This document shows positions 12,180 to 25,218 of a stretch of DNA of 64,000 nt, piece after piece. A program made the translations under genes and the position numbers. Every line of letters starts with the position of its first letter. The stretch's first letter is position 1. Source of the stretch: Hippophae tibetana (taxonomy: Eukaryota > Streptophyta > Magnoliopsida > Rosales > Elaeagnaceae); assembly GCA_037013495.1 (NCBI GenBank), contig CM072810.1, forward strand, positions 50,764,843 through 50,828,842, written 5' to 3'. The notes below the pieces were generated by a model, which saw only the letters and a list, made by a program, of their open reading frames with translations, made no database searches and was not told the origin of the DNA.

Positions 12180-13367
12180 GTTCAAAGCTCACAATAAGTC
12201 ACGAGGATGTTACCCCCTCGTGCACGACACAAGTCATTCTAAATGACACTTAGAAACAACATAGAATGGTTACCCACAACAACGAACCCAGGGATGGTCC
12301 TTACCTCGGTTGCATCATTCCGTCTCTTGTAAGCGAACTTCACCTCTAACTTCTGCTTTTATGGGATACAAATCGGAGATCATATTTTGATACCAAACAT
12401 AGGAAAATAGTTAATCCTTCCTTCCTAAAGCTTAAGCTTTCCATACGGGACGTTTGAACTGTCACCCTTAATCCTCGTTCAAAGATCACAACAAGCCACG
12501 AGGCTGTTACCCCTGTGCACGACACAAGTCATTCTAAATGACACTTGGAAACAACATAGAAAGGTTACCCACAACAACAAACGCAAGGATGGTACTTACC
12601 TCGGTTGCATCATTCCGTCTCTTGTAAGCGAACTTCACCTCGAACTTACGTTTTATGGGATACAAATTCGGAGATCATGTTTTGATAACAAATATAGGAA
12701 AAATAGCTAATCCTTCCTTCCTAAAGCTTAACCTTTCAATACGGGACGCTTAAACTGTCACCTTTAATCATCGTTCAAAGCTCACAACCACTCACGAGGG
12801 TGGTACCCCCCATGCACGACACAAGTCATTCTAAATGACACTTGGAAACAACATAGAAAGGTTACCCACAACAACGAACCCAGGGATGGTACTTACCTCG
12901 GTTGCATCATTCCGTCTCTTGTAAGCGAACTTCACCTCTAACTTGTGCTTTTATGGGATACAAATTCGGAGATCATGTTTTGATAACAAATATAGGAAAA
13001 ATAGCTAATCCTTCCTTCCTAAAGCTTAAGCTTTCAATACGGGACGCTTAAACTGTCACCTTTAATCATCGTTCAAAGCTCACAACAACTGACGAGGGTG
13101 GTACCCCCCATGCACGACACAAGTCATTCTAAATGACACTTGGAAACAACATAGAAAGGTTACCCACAACAACGAACAAAAGGATGGTACTTATGTCGGT
13201 TGCATCATTCCATCTCTTGTAAGCAAACTTCACCTCTAACTTGTGCTTTTATGGGATACAAATCTGAGATCATGTTTTGATACCAAACATAGGAAAATAG
13301 CTAGTCCTTCCTTCCTAAAGCTTAAGCTTTCAATACGGGACGCTTGAACTGTCACCCTTAATCCTCG

Positions 13368-13960
13368 TTCAAAGCTCACAATAAGTCACGAGGAGGTTAC
13401 CCCCTCGTGCACGACACAAGTCATTCTAAATGACACTTAGAAACAACATAGAATGGTTACCCACAACAACGAACCCAGGGATGGTCCTTACCTCGGTTGC
13501 ATCATTCCGTCTCTTGTAAGCGAACTTCACCTCTAACTTGTGCTTTTATAGGATACAAATCTGAGATCATGTTTTGATAGCAAACATAGGAAAATAGCTA
13601 GTCCTTCCTTCCTAAAGCTTAAGCTTTCAATACGGGACGCTTGAACTGTCACCCTTAATCCTCGTTCAAAGCTCACAACAAGTCACGAGCATGTTACCCC
13701 CCCGTGCACGACACAAGTCATTCTAAATGATACTTGGAAACAACATAGAAAGGTTACCCATAACAACGAACAAAAGGATGGTACTTACGTCGGTTGCATC
13801 ATTCCATCTCTTGTAAGCGAACTTCACCTCTAACTTGTGCTTTTATGGGATACAAATCTGAGATCATGTTTTGATACCAAACATAGGAAAATAGCTAGTC
13901 CTTCCTTCCTAAAGCTTAAGCTTTCAATACGGGACGCTTGAACTGTCACCCTTAATCCTC
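13368..13960 (+). repeat. Two further chimeric B monomers (M5/M8 and M9/M8)
   Basis: 13368-13663 starts as M5 (TTACCCCCTCGTGC, ATAGAATGG, GGTCCTTACC) and ends with M8-type markers (ATCTGAGATC, TAGCTAGTCC). 13664-13960 starts as M9 (GAGCATGTT, GATACTTGG) and ends as M8 (GAACAAAAGG, TTCCATCTC). The following monomer from 13961 is M9 with an M5-like end (TTTCCATACGGGACGTTTG). Three phase changes in under 1 kb show a locally complex exchange history. Confidence 0.7.
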
Positions 13961-15448
13961 GTTCAAAGCTCACAACAAGTCACGAGCATGTTACCCCCCC
14001 GTGCACGACACAAGTCATTCTAAATGATACTTGGAAAAAACATAGAAAGGTTACCCACAACAACAAACCCAGGGATGGTACTTACCTCGGTTGCATCATT
14101 CCGTCTCTTGTAAGCGAACTTCACCTCGAACTTACGCTTTTATGGGATACAAATTCGGAGATCATGTTTTGATAACAAATATAGGAAAAATAGCTAATCC
14201 TTCCTTCCTAAAGCTTAAGCTTTCCATACGGGACGTTTGAACTGTCACCCTTAATCCTCGTTCAAAGATCACAACAAGCCACGAGGCTGTTACCCCTGTG
14301 CACGACACAAGTCTTTCTAAATGACACTTGGAAACAACATAGAAAGGTTACCCACAACAACAAACGCAGGGATGGTACTTACCTCGGTTGCATCATTCCG
14401 TCTCTTGTAAGCGAACTTCACCTCGAACTTACGTTTTATGGGATACAAATTCGGAGATCATGTTTTGATAACAAATATAGGAAAAATAGCTAATCCTTCC
14501 TTCCTAAAGCTTAACCTTTCAATACGGGACGCTTAAACTGTCACCTTTAATCATCGTTCAAAGCTCACAACAACTCACGAGGGTGGTACCCCCCATGCAC
14601 GATACAAGTCATTCTAAATGACACTTGGAAACAACATAGAAAGGTTACCCACAACAACGAACCCAGGGATGGTACTTACCTCGGTTGCATCATTCCGTCT
14701 CTTGTAAGCGAACTTCACCTCTAACTTGTGGTTTTATGGGATACAAATTCGGAGATCATGTTTTGATAACAAATATAGGAAAAATAGCTAATCCTTCCTT
14801 CCTAAAGCTTAAGCTTTCAATACGGGACGCTTAAACTGTCACCTTTAATCATCGTTCAAAGCTCACAACAACTGACGAGGGTGGTACCCCCCATGCACGA
14901 CACAAGTCATTCTAAATGACACTTGGAAACAACATAGAAAGGTTACCCACAACAACGAACAAAAGGATGGTACTTACGTCGGTTGCATCATTCCATCTCT
15001 TGTAAGCGAACTTCACCTCTAACTTGTGCTTTTATGGGATACAAATCTGAGATCATGTTTTGATACCAAACATAGGAAAATAGCTAGTCCTTCCTTCCTA
15101 AAGCTTAAGCTTTCAATACGGGACGCTTGAACTGTCACCCTTAATCCTCGTTCAAAGCTCACAACAAGTCACGAGCATGTTACCCCCCCGTGCACGACAC
15201 AAGTCATTCTAAATGATACTTGGAAAAAACATAGAAAGGTTACCCACAACAACAAACCCAGGGATGGTACTTACCTGGGTTGCATCATTCCGTCTCTTGT
15301 AAGCGAACTTCACCTCAAACTTACGCTTTTATGGGATACAAATTCGGAGATCATGTTTTGATAACAAATATAGGAAAAATAGCTAATCCTTCCTTCCTAA
15401 AGCTTAAGCTTTCAATACGGGACGCTTAAACTGTCACCTTTAATCATC

Positions 15449-18400
15449 GTTCAAAGCTCACAACAACTCACAAGGGTGGTACCCCCCATGCACGACACAA
15501 GTCATTCAAAATGACACTTGGAAACAACATAGAAAGGTTACCCACAACAATGAACCCAGGGATGGTACTTACCTCGGTTGCATCATTCCGTCTCTTGGAA
15601 GCAAACTTTACCTCGAACTTGTGCTTTAATGGGACTAAACCTGAGATCATGTTTTGATACCAAACATAGGAAAAAAAGATAATCCTTCCTTCCAAAAGCT
15701 TAAGCTTTCAATACGGGACGCTTGAACTGTCACCCTTAATCCTCGTTCAAAACTCACACCAAGTCACGAGGATGTTACCCCCAATGCACGACACAAGTCA
15801 TTCTAAATGACACTTGGAAACAACATAGAAAGGTTACCCACAACAACGAACCCAAGGATAGTACTCACCTCGGTTGCATCATTCCGTCTCTTGTAAGCGA
15901 ACTTTACCTCTAACTCGTGCTTTAGTAGGATACAAATCGGAGATCATGTTTTCATACCAAACATAGGAAAATAGCTAATCCTTCCTTCCTAAAGCTTAAG
16001 CTTTCAATACGGGAAGCTTGAACTGTCACCCTTAATCCTCGTTCAAAGCCCACAACAAGTCACGAGGATGTTACCCGTGCACGACACAAGTCATTCTAAA
16101 TGACACTTGGAAACAACATAGAAAGGTTACCCACAACAATGAACCCAGGGATGGTACTTACCTCGGTTGCACCATTCCATCTCTTGTAAGCGAACTTTAC
16201 CTCGAACTTGTGCTTTTATGGGACACAAACCTGAGATCATGTTTTGATACCAAACATAGGAAAACTAGCAAATCCTTCCTTCCAAAAGATTAAGCTTTTA
16301 ATACGGGACGCTTGAACTATCACCCTTAATCCTCGTTCAAAACTGACACCAACTCACGAGGATGTCACCCCCCATGCACGACACAAGTCATTCTAAATGA
16401 CACTTGGAAACAACATAGAAAGGTTACCCACAACAACGAACCCAAGGATGGTACTTACGTCGGTTGCATCATTCCGTCTCTTGTAAGCGAACTTCACCTC
16501 TAACTTGTGCTTTTATGGGATACAAATAGGAGATCATGTTTTGATACCAAACATAGGAAAATAGCTAATCCTTCCTTCCTAAAGCTTAAGCTTTCAATAC
16601 GGGACGCTTGAACTGTCACCCTTAATCCTCGTTCAAAGCTCACAATAAGTCACGAGGATGTTACCCCCTCGTGCACGACACAAGTCATTCTAAATGACAC
16701 TTAGAAACAACATAGAATGGTTACCCACAACAACGAACCCAGGGATGGTCCTTACCTCGGTTGCATCATTCCGTCTCTTGTAAGCGAACTTCACCTCTAA
16801 CTTCTGCTTTTATGGGATACAAATCGGAGATCATATTTTGATACCAAACATAGGAAAATAGTTAATCCTTCCTTCCTAAAGCTTAAGCTTTCCATACGGG
16901 ACGTTTGAACTGTCACCCTTAATCCTCGTTCAAAGATCACAACAAGCCACGAGGCTGTTACCCCTGTGCACGACACAAGTCATTCTAAATGACACTTGGA
17001 AACAACATAGAAAGGTTACCCACAACAACAAACGCAGGGATGGTACTTACCTCGGTTGCATCATTCTGTCTCTTGTAAGCGAACTTCACCTCGAACTTGT
17101 GCTTTAATGGGACTAAACCTGAGATCATGTTTTGATACCAAACATAGGAAAAAAAGATAATCCTTCCTTCCAAAAGCTTAAGCTTTCAATACGGGACGCT
17201 TGAACTGTCACCCTTAATCCTCGTTCAAAACTCACACCAAGTCACGAGGATGTTACCCCCAATGCACGACACAAGTCATTCTAAATGACACTTGGAAACA
17301 ACATAGAAAGGTTACCCACAACAACGAACCCAAGGATAGTACTCACCTCGGTTGCATCATTCCGTCTCTTGTAAGCGAACTTTACCTCTAACTCGTGCTT
17401 TAGTAGGATACAAATCGGAGATCATGTTTTCATACCAAACATAGGAAAATAGCTAATCCTTCCTTCCTAAAGCTTAAGCTTTCAATACGGGAAGCTTGAA
17501 CTGTCACCCTTAATCCTCGTTCAAAGCCCACAACAAGTCACGAGGATGTTACCCGTGCACGACACAAGTCATTCTAAATGACACTTGGAAACAACATAGA
17601 AAGGTTACCCACAACAATGAACCCAGGGATGGTACTTACCTCGGTTGCACCATTCCATCTCTTGTAAGCGAACTTTACCTCGAACTTGTGCTTTTATGGG
17701 ACACAAACCTGAGATCATGTTTTGATACCAAACATAGGAAAACTAGCAAATCCTTCCTTCCAAAATATTAAGCTTTTAATACGGGACGCTTGAACTATCA
17801 CCCTTAATCCTCGTTCAAAACTGACACCAACTCACGAGGATGTCACCCCCCATGCACGACACAAGTCATTCTAAATGACACTTGGAAACAACATAGAAAG
17901 GTTACCCACAACAACGAACCCAAGGATGGTACTTACGTCGGTTGCATCATTCCGTCTCTTGTAAGCGAACTTCACCTCTAACTTGTGCTTTTATGGGATA
18001 CAAATAGGAGATCATGTTTTGATACCAAACATAGGAAAATAGCTAATCCTTCCTTCCTAAAGCTTAAGCTTTCAATACGGGACGCTTGAACTGTCACCCT
18101 TAATCCTCGTTCAAAGCTCACAATAAGTCACGAGGATGTTACCCCCTCGTGCACGACACAAGTCATTCTAAATGACACTTAGAAACAACATAGAATGGTT
18201 ACCCACAACAACGAACCCAGGGATGGTCCTTACCTCGGTTGCATCATTCCGTCTCTTGTAAGCGAACTTCACCTCTAACTTCTGCTTTTATGGGATACAA
18301 ATCGGAGATCATATTTTGATACCAAACATAGGAAAATAGTTAATCCTTCCTTCCTAAAGCTTAAGCTTTCCATACGGGACGTTTGAACTGTCACCCTTAA

Positions 18401-19594
18401 TCCTCGTTCAAAGATCACAACAAGCCACGAGGCTGTTACCCCTGTGCACGACACAAGTCATTCTAAATGACACTTGGAAACAACATAGAAAGGTTACCCA
18501 CAACAACAAACGCAGGGATGGTACTTACCTCGGTTGCATCATTCCGTCTCTTGTAAGCGAACTTCACCTCGAACTTACGTTTTATGGGATACAAATTCGG
18601 AGATCATGTTTTGATAACAAATATAGGAAAAATAGCTAATCCTTCCTTCCTAAAGCTTAACCTTTCAATACGGGACGCTTAAACTGTCACCTTTAATCAT
18701 CGTTCAAAGCTCACAACAACTCACGAGGGTGGTACCCCCCATGCACGATACAAGTCATTCTAAATGACACTTGGAAACAACATAGAAAGGTTACCCACAA
18801 CAACGAACCCAGGGATGGTACTTACCTCGGTTGCATCATTCCGTCTCTTGTAAGCGAACTTCACCTCTAACTTGTGCTTTTATGGGATACAAATTCGGAG
18901 ATCATGTTTTGATAACAAATATAGGAAAAATAGCTAATCCTTCCTTCCTAAAGCTTAAGCTTTCAATACGGGACGCTTAAACTGTCACCTTTAATCATCG
19001 TTCAAAGCTCACAACAACTGACGAGGGTGGTACCCCCCATGCACGACACAAGTCATTCTAAATGACACTTGGAAACAACATAGAAAGGTTACCCACAACA
19101 ACGAACAAAAGGATGGTACTTACGTCGGTTGCATCATTCCATCTCTTGTAAGCGAACTTCACCTCTAACTTGTGCTTTTATGGGATACAAATCTGAGATC
19201 ATGTTTTGATACCAAACATAGGAAAATAGCTAGTCCTTCCTTCCTAAAGCTTAAGCTTTCAATACGGGACGCTTGAACTGTCACCCTTAATCCTCGTTCA
19301 AAGCTCACAACAAGTCACGAGCATGTTACCCCCCCGTGCACGACACAAGTCATTCTAAATGATACTTGGAAAAAACATAGAAAGGTTACCCACAACAACA
19401 AACCCAGGGATGGTACTTACCTGGGTTGCATCATTCCGTCTCTTGTAAGCGAACTTCACCTCAAACTTACGCTTTTATGGGATACAAATTCGGAGATCAT
19501 GTTTTGATAACAAATATAGGAAAAATAGCTAATCCTTCCTTCCTAAAGCTTAAGCTTTCAATACGGGACGCTTAAACTGTCACCTTTAATCATC
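15449..19594 (+). repeat. Satellite B HOR block 2 (14 monomers, 4,146 bp)
   Basis: Order: M1-M5, chimera H, M2-M5, M6-M9. It runs from one M1 with the AACTCACAAGGG marker (15449) to the next (19595), exactly 4,146 bp. The order is a nine-monomer HOR containing one extra copy of a five-monomer segment (M2-M5 plus H). The 19-monomer block that follows keeps the same order with a further five-monomer copy, so the two are recent duplicates. Confidence 0.88.
16928..17222 (+). repeat. Chimeric monomer H (M6/M1), copy 1
   Basis: Left part is M6 (GGCTGTTACCCCTGTG, AAACGCAGGG); right part is M1 (GCTTTAATGGGACTAAAC, AAAAAAAGATAATCC). The switch lies in the 11-bp segment ACCTCGAACTT at 17088-17098 that both parents share. 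It also carries TTCTGTC where M6 usually has TTCCGTC. The same chimera, with the same breakpoint and marker, recurs at 21074-21368 and 22552-22847, so it arose once and was then amplified. Confidence 0.85.
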
Positions 19595-21073
19595 GTTCAA
19601 AGCTCACAACAACTCACAAGGGTGGTACCCCCCATGCACGACACAAGTCATTCAAAATGACACTTGGAAACAACATAGAAAGGTTACCCACAACAATGAA
19701 CCCAGGGATGGTACTTACCTCGGTTGCATCATTCCGTCTCTTGGAAGCAAACTTTACCTCGAACTTGTGCTTTAATGGGACTAAACCTGAGATCATGTTT
19801 TGATACCAAACATAGGAAAAAAAGATAATCCTTCCTTCCAAAAGCTTAAGCTTTCAATACGGGACGCTTGAACTGTCACCCTTAATCCTCGTTCAAAACT
19901 CACACCAAGTCACGAGGATGTTACCCCCAATGCACGACACAAGTCATTCTAAATGACACTTGGAAACAACATAGAAAGGTTACCCACAACAACGAACCCA
20001 AGGATAGTACTCACCTCGGTTGCATCATTCCGTCTCTTGTAAGCGAACTTTACCTCTAACTCGTGCTTTAGTAGGATACAAATCGGAGATCATGTTTTCA
20101 TACCAAACATAGGAAAATAGCTAATCCTTCCTTCCTAAAGCTTAAGCTTTCAATACGGGAAGCTTGAACTGTCACCCTTAATCCTCGTTCAAAGCCCACA
20201 ACAAGTCACGAGGATGTTACCCGTGCACGACACAAGTCATTCTAAATGACACTTGGAAACAACATAGAAAGGTTACCCACAACAATGAACCCAGGGATGG
20301 TACTTACCTCGGTTGCACCATTCCATCTCTTGTAAGCGAACTTTACCTCGAACTTGTGCTTTTATGGGACACAAACCTGAGATCATGTTTTGATACCAAA
20401 CATAGGAAAACTAGCAAATCCTTCCTTCCAAAAGATTAAGCTTTTAATACGGGACGCTTGAACTATCACCCTTAATCCTCGTTCAAAACTGACACCAACT
20501 CACGAGGATGTCACCCCCCATGCACGACACAAGTCATTCTAAATGACACTTGGAAACAACATAGAAAGGTTACCCACAACAACGAACCCAAGGATGGTAC
20601 TTACGTCGGTTGCATCATTCCGTCTCTTGTAAGCGAACTTCACCTCTAACTTGTGCTTTTATGGGATACAAATAGGAGATCATGTTTTGATACCAAACAT
20701 AGGAAAATAGCTAATCCTTCCTTCCTAAAGCTTAAGCTTTCAATACGGGACGCTTGAACTGTCACCCTTAATCCTCGTTCAAAGCTCACAATAAGTCACG
20801 AGGATGTTACCCCCTCGTGCACGACACAAGTCATTCTAAATGACACTTAGAAACAACATAGAATGGTTACCCACAACAACGAACCCAGGGATGGTCCTTA
20901 CCTCGGTTGCATCATTCCGTCTCTTGTAAGCGAACTTCACCTCTAACTTCTGCTTTTATGGGATACAAATCGGAGATCATATTTTGATACCAAACATAGG
21001 AAAATAGTTAATCCTTCCTTCCTAAAGCTTAAGCTTTCCATACGGGACGTTTGAACTGTCACCCTTAATCCTC

Positions 21074-21368
21074 GTTCAAAGATCACAACAAGCCACGAGG
21101 CTGTTACCCCTGTGCACGACACAAGTCATTCTAAATGACACTTGGAAACAACATAGAAAGGTTACCCACAACAACAAACGCAGGGATGGTACTTACCTCG
21201 GTTGCATCATTCTGTCTCTTGTAAGCGAACTTCACCTCGAACTTGTGCTTTAATGGGACTAAACCTGAGATCATGTTTTGATACCAAACATAGGAAAAAA
21301 AGATAATCCTTCCTTCCAAAAGCTTAAGCTTTCAATACGGGACGCTTGAACTGTCACCCTTAATCCTC
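21074..21368 (+). repeat. Chimeric monomer H (M6/M1), copy 2
   Basis: Same left M6 and right M1 parts, breakpoint and TTCTGTC marker as the copy at 16928, exactly 4,146 bp further on. Confidence 0.85.
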
Positions 21369-22551
21369 GTTCAAAACTCACACCAAGTCACGAGGATGTT
21401 ACCCCCAATGCACGACACAAGTCATTCTAAATGACACTTGGAAACAACATAGAAAGGTTACCCACAACAACGAACCCAAGGATAGTACTCACCTCGGTTG
21501 CATCATTCCGTCTCTTGTAAGCGAACTTTACCTCTAACTCGTGCTTTAGTAGGATACAAATCGGAGATCATGTTTTCATACCAAACATAGGAAAATAGCT
21601 AATCCTTCCTTCCTAAAGCTTAAGCTTTCAATACGGGAAGCTTGAACTGTCACCCTTAATCCTCGTTCAAAGCCCACAACAAGTCACGAGGATGTTACCC
21701 GTGCACGACACAAGTCATTCTAAATGACACTTGGAAACAACATAGAAAGGTTACCCACAACAATGAACCCAGGGATGGTACTTACCTCGGTTGCACCATT
21801 CCATCTCTTGTAAGCGAACTTTACCTCGAACTTGTGCTTTTATGGGACACAAACCTGAGATCATGTTTTGATACCAAACATAGGAAAACTAGCAAATCCT
21901 TCCTTCCAAAATATTAAGCTTTTAATACGGGACGCTTGAACTATCACCCTTAATCCTCGTTCAAAACTGACACCAACTCACGAGGATGTCACCCCCCATG
22001 CACGACACAAGTCATTCTAAATGACACTTGGAAACAACATAGAAAGGTTACCCACAACAACGAACCCAAGGATGGTACTTACGTCGGTTGCATCATTCCG
22101 TCTCTTGTAAGCGAACTTCACCTCTAACTTGTGCTTTTATGGGATACAAATAGGAGATCATGTTTTGATACCAAACATAGGAAAATAGCTAATCCTTCCT
22201 TCCTAAAGCTTAAGCTTTCAATACGGGACGCTTGAACTGTCACCCTTAATCCTCGTTCAAAGCTCACAATAAGTCACGAGGATGTTACCCCCTCGTGCAC
22301 GACACAAGTCATTCTAAATGACACTTAGAAACAACATAGAATGGTTACCCACAACAACGAACCCAGGGATGGTCCTTACCTCGGTTGCATCATTCCGTCT
22401 CTTGTAAGCGAACTTCACCTCTAACTTCTGCTTTTATGGGATACAAATCGGAGATCATATTTTGATACCAAACATAGGAAAATAGTTAATCCTTCCTTCC
22501 TAAAGCTTAAGCTTTCCATACGGGACGTTTGAACTGTCACCCTTAATCCTC

Positions 22552-22847
22552 GTTCAAAGATCACAACAAGCCACGAGGCTGTTACCCCTGTGCACGACAC
22601 AAGTCATTCTAAATGACACTTGGAAACAACATAGAAAGGTTACCCACAACAACAAACGCAGGGATGGTACTTACCTCGGTTGCATCATTCTGTCTCTTGT
22701 AAGCGAACTTCACCTCGAACTTGTGCTTTAATGGGACTAAACCTGAGATCATGTTTTGATACCAAACATAGGAAAAAAAGATAATCCTTCCTTCCAAAAG
22801 CTTAAGCTTTCAATACGGGACGCTTGAACTGTCACCCTTAATCCTCG
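22552..22847 (+). repeat. Chimeric monomer H (M6/M1), copy 3
   Basis: Third copy, 1,478 bp after copy 2. It closes the extra M2-M5-H unit that distinguishes the 19-monomer block from the 14-monomer block. Confidence 0.85.
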
Positions 22848-25218
22848 TTCAAAACTCACACCAAGTCACGAGGATGTTACCCCCAATGCACGACACAAGT
22901 CATTCTAAATGACACTTGGAAACAACATAGAAAGGTTACCCACAACAACGAACCCAAGGATAGTACTCACCTCGGTTGCATCATTCCGTCTCTTGTAAGC
23001 GAACTTTACCTCTAACTCGTGCTTTAGTAGGATACAAATCGGAGATCATGTTTTCATACCAAACATAGGAAAATAGCTAATCCTTCCTTCCTAAAGCTTA
23101 AGCTTTCAATACGGGAAGCTTGAACTGTCACCCTTAATCCTCGTTCAAAGCCCACAACAAGTCACGAGGATGTTACCCGTGCACGACACAAGTCATTCTA
23201 AATGACACTTGGAAACAACATAGAAAGGTTACCCACAACAATGAACCCAGGGATGGTACTTACCTCGGTTGCACCATTCCATCTCTTGTAAGCGAACTTT
23301 ACCTCGAACTTGTGCTTTTATGGGACACAAACCTGAGATCATGTTTTGATACCAAACATAGGAAAACTAGCAAATCCTTCCTTCCAAAAGATTAAGCTTT
23401 TAATACGGGACGCTTGAACTATCACCCTTAATCCTCGTTCAAAACTGACACCAACTCACGAGGATGTCACCCCCCATGCACGACACAAGTCATTCTAAAT
23501 GACACTTGGAAACAACATAGAAAGGTTACCCAAAACAACGAACCCAAGGATGGTACTTACGTCGGTTGCATCATTCCGTCTCTTGTAAGCGAACTTCACC
23601 TCTAACTTGTGCTTTTATGGGATACAAATAGGAGATCATGTTTTGATACCAAACATAGGAAAATAGCTAATCCTTCCTTCCTAAAGCTTAAGCTTTCAAT
23701 ACGGGACGCTTGAACTGTCACCCTTAATCCTCGTTCAAAGCTCACAATAAGTCACGAGGATGTTACCCCCTCGTGCACGACACAAGTCATTCTAAATGAC
23801 ACTTAGAAACAACATAGAATGGTTACCCACAACAACGAACCCAGGGATGGTCCTTACCTCGGTTGCATCATTCCGTCTCTTGTAAGCGAACTTCACCTCT
23901 AACTTCTGCTTTTATGGGATACAAATCGGAGATCATATTTTGATACCAAACATAGGAAAATAGTTAATCCTTCCTTCCTAAAGCTTAAGCTTTCCATACG
24001 GGACGTTTGAACTGTCACCCTTAATCCTCGTTCAAAGATCACAACAAGCCACGAGGCTGTTACCCCTGTGCACGACACAAGTCATTCTAAATGACACTTG
24101 GAAACAACATAGAAAGGTTACCCACAACAACAAACGCAGGGATGGTACTTACCTCGGTTGCATCATTCCGTCTCTTGTAAGCGAACTTCACCTCGAACTT
24201 ACGTTTTATGGGATACAAATTCGGAGATCATGTTTTGATAACAAATATAGGAAAAATAGCTAATCCTTCCTTCCTAAAGCTTAACCTTTCAATACGGGAC
24301 GCTTAAACTGTCACCTTTAATCATCGTTCAAAGCTCACAACAACTCACGAGGGTGGTACCCCCCATGCACGATACAAGTCATTCTAAATGACACTTGGAA
24401 ACAACATAGAAAGGTTACCCACAACAACGAACCCAGGGATGGTACTTACCTCGGTTGCATCATTCCGTCTCTTGTAAGCGAACTTCACCTCTAACTTGTG
24501 CTTTTATGGGATACAAATTCGGAGATCATGTTTTGATAACAAATATAGGAAAAATAGCTAATCCTTCCTTCCTAAAGCTTAAGCTTTCAATACGGGACGC
24601 TTAAACTGTCACCTTTAATCATCGTTCAAAGCTCACAACAACTGACGAGGGTGGTACCCCCCATGCACGACACAAGTCATTATAAATGACACTTGGAAAC
24701 AACATAGAAAGGTTACCCACAACAACGAACAAAAGGATGGTACTTACGTCGGTTGCATCATTCCATCTCTTGTAAGCGAACTTCACCTCTAACTTGTGCT
24801 TTTATGGGATACAAATCTGAGATCATGTTTTGATACCAAACATAGGAAAATAGCTAGTCCTTCCTTCCTAAAGCTTAAGCTTTCAATACGGGACGCTTGA
24901 ACTGTCACCCTTAATCCTCGTTCAAAGCTCACAACAAGTCACGAGCATGTTACCCCCCCGTGCACGACACAAGTCATTCTAAATGATACTTGGAAAAAAC
25001 ATAGAAAGGTTACCCACAACAACAAACCCAGGGATGGTACTTACCTGGGTTGCATCATTCCGTCTCTTGTAAGCGAACTTCACCTGAAACTTACGCTTTT
25101 ATGGGATACAAATTCGGAGATCATGTTTTGATAACAAATATAGGAAAAATAGCTAATCCTTCCTTCCTAAAGCTTAAGCTTTCAATACGGGACGCTTAAA
25201 CTGTCACCTTTAATCATC

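Larger units (their letters stand above)
9219..15448 (+). repeat. Satellite B HOR block 1 (21 monomers)
   Basis: Block of 6,230 bp between two M1 monomers. The first nine follow the order M1 (9219), M2 (9515), M3 (9811), M4 (10105), M5 (10401), M6 (10698), M7 (10995), M8 (11293), M9 (11589). Markers: M1 has GCTTTAATGGGACTAAAC; M2 has ACCCCCAATGCAC and GGATAGTACTCACC; M3 has TTACCCGTGCAC with CACCATTCCATC; M4 has GATGTCACC and ACAAATAGGAG; M5 has ATAGAATGG and GGTCCTTACC; M6 has GGCTGTTACCCCTGTG; M7 has GGGTGGTACC; M8 has GAACAAAAGG; M9 has GAGCATGTT. The rest is a reshuffled partial second and third pass containing several chimeric monomers. Confidence 0.85.
19595..25218 (+). repeat. Satellite B HOR block 3 (19 monomers, 5,624 bp)
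   Basis: Order: M1-M5, H, M2-M5, H, M2-M5, M6-M9. Compared with block 2 it has one additional five-monomer unit of 1,478 bp (chimera H at 21074 and again at 22552). Block length is 4,146 + 1,478 = 5,624 bp, as read from the M1 markers at 19595 and 25219. Substitutions between the matching parts of blocks 2 and 3 are very few, so the duplication is young. Confidence 0.88.
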
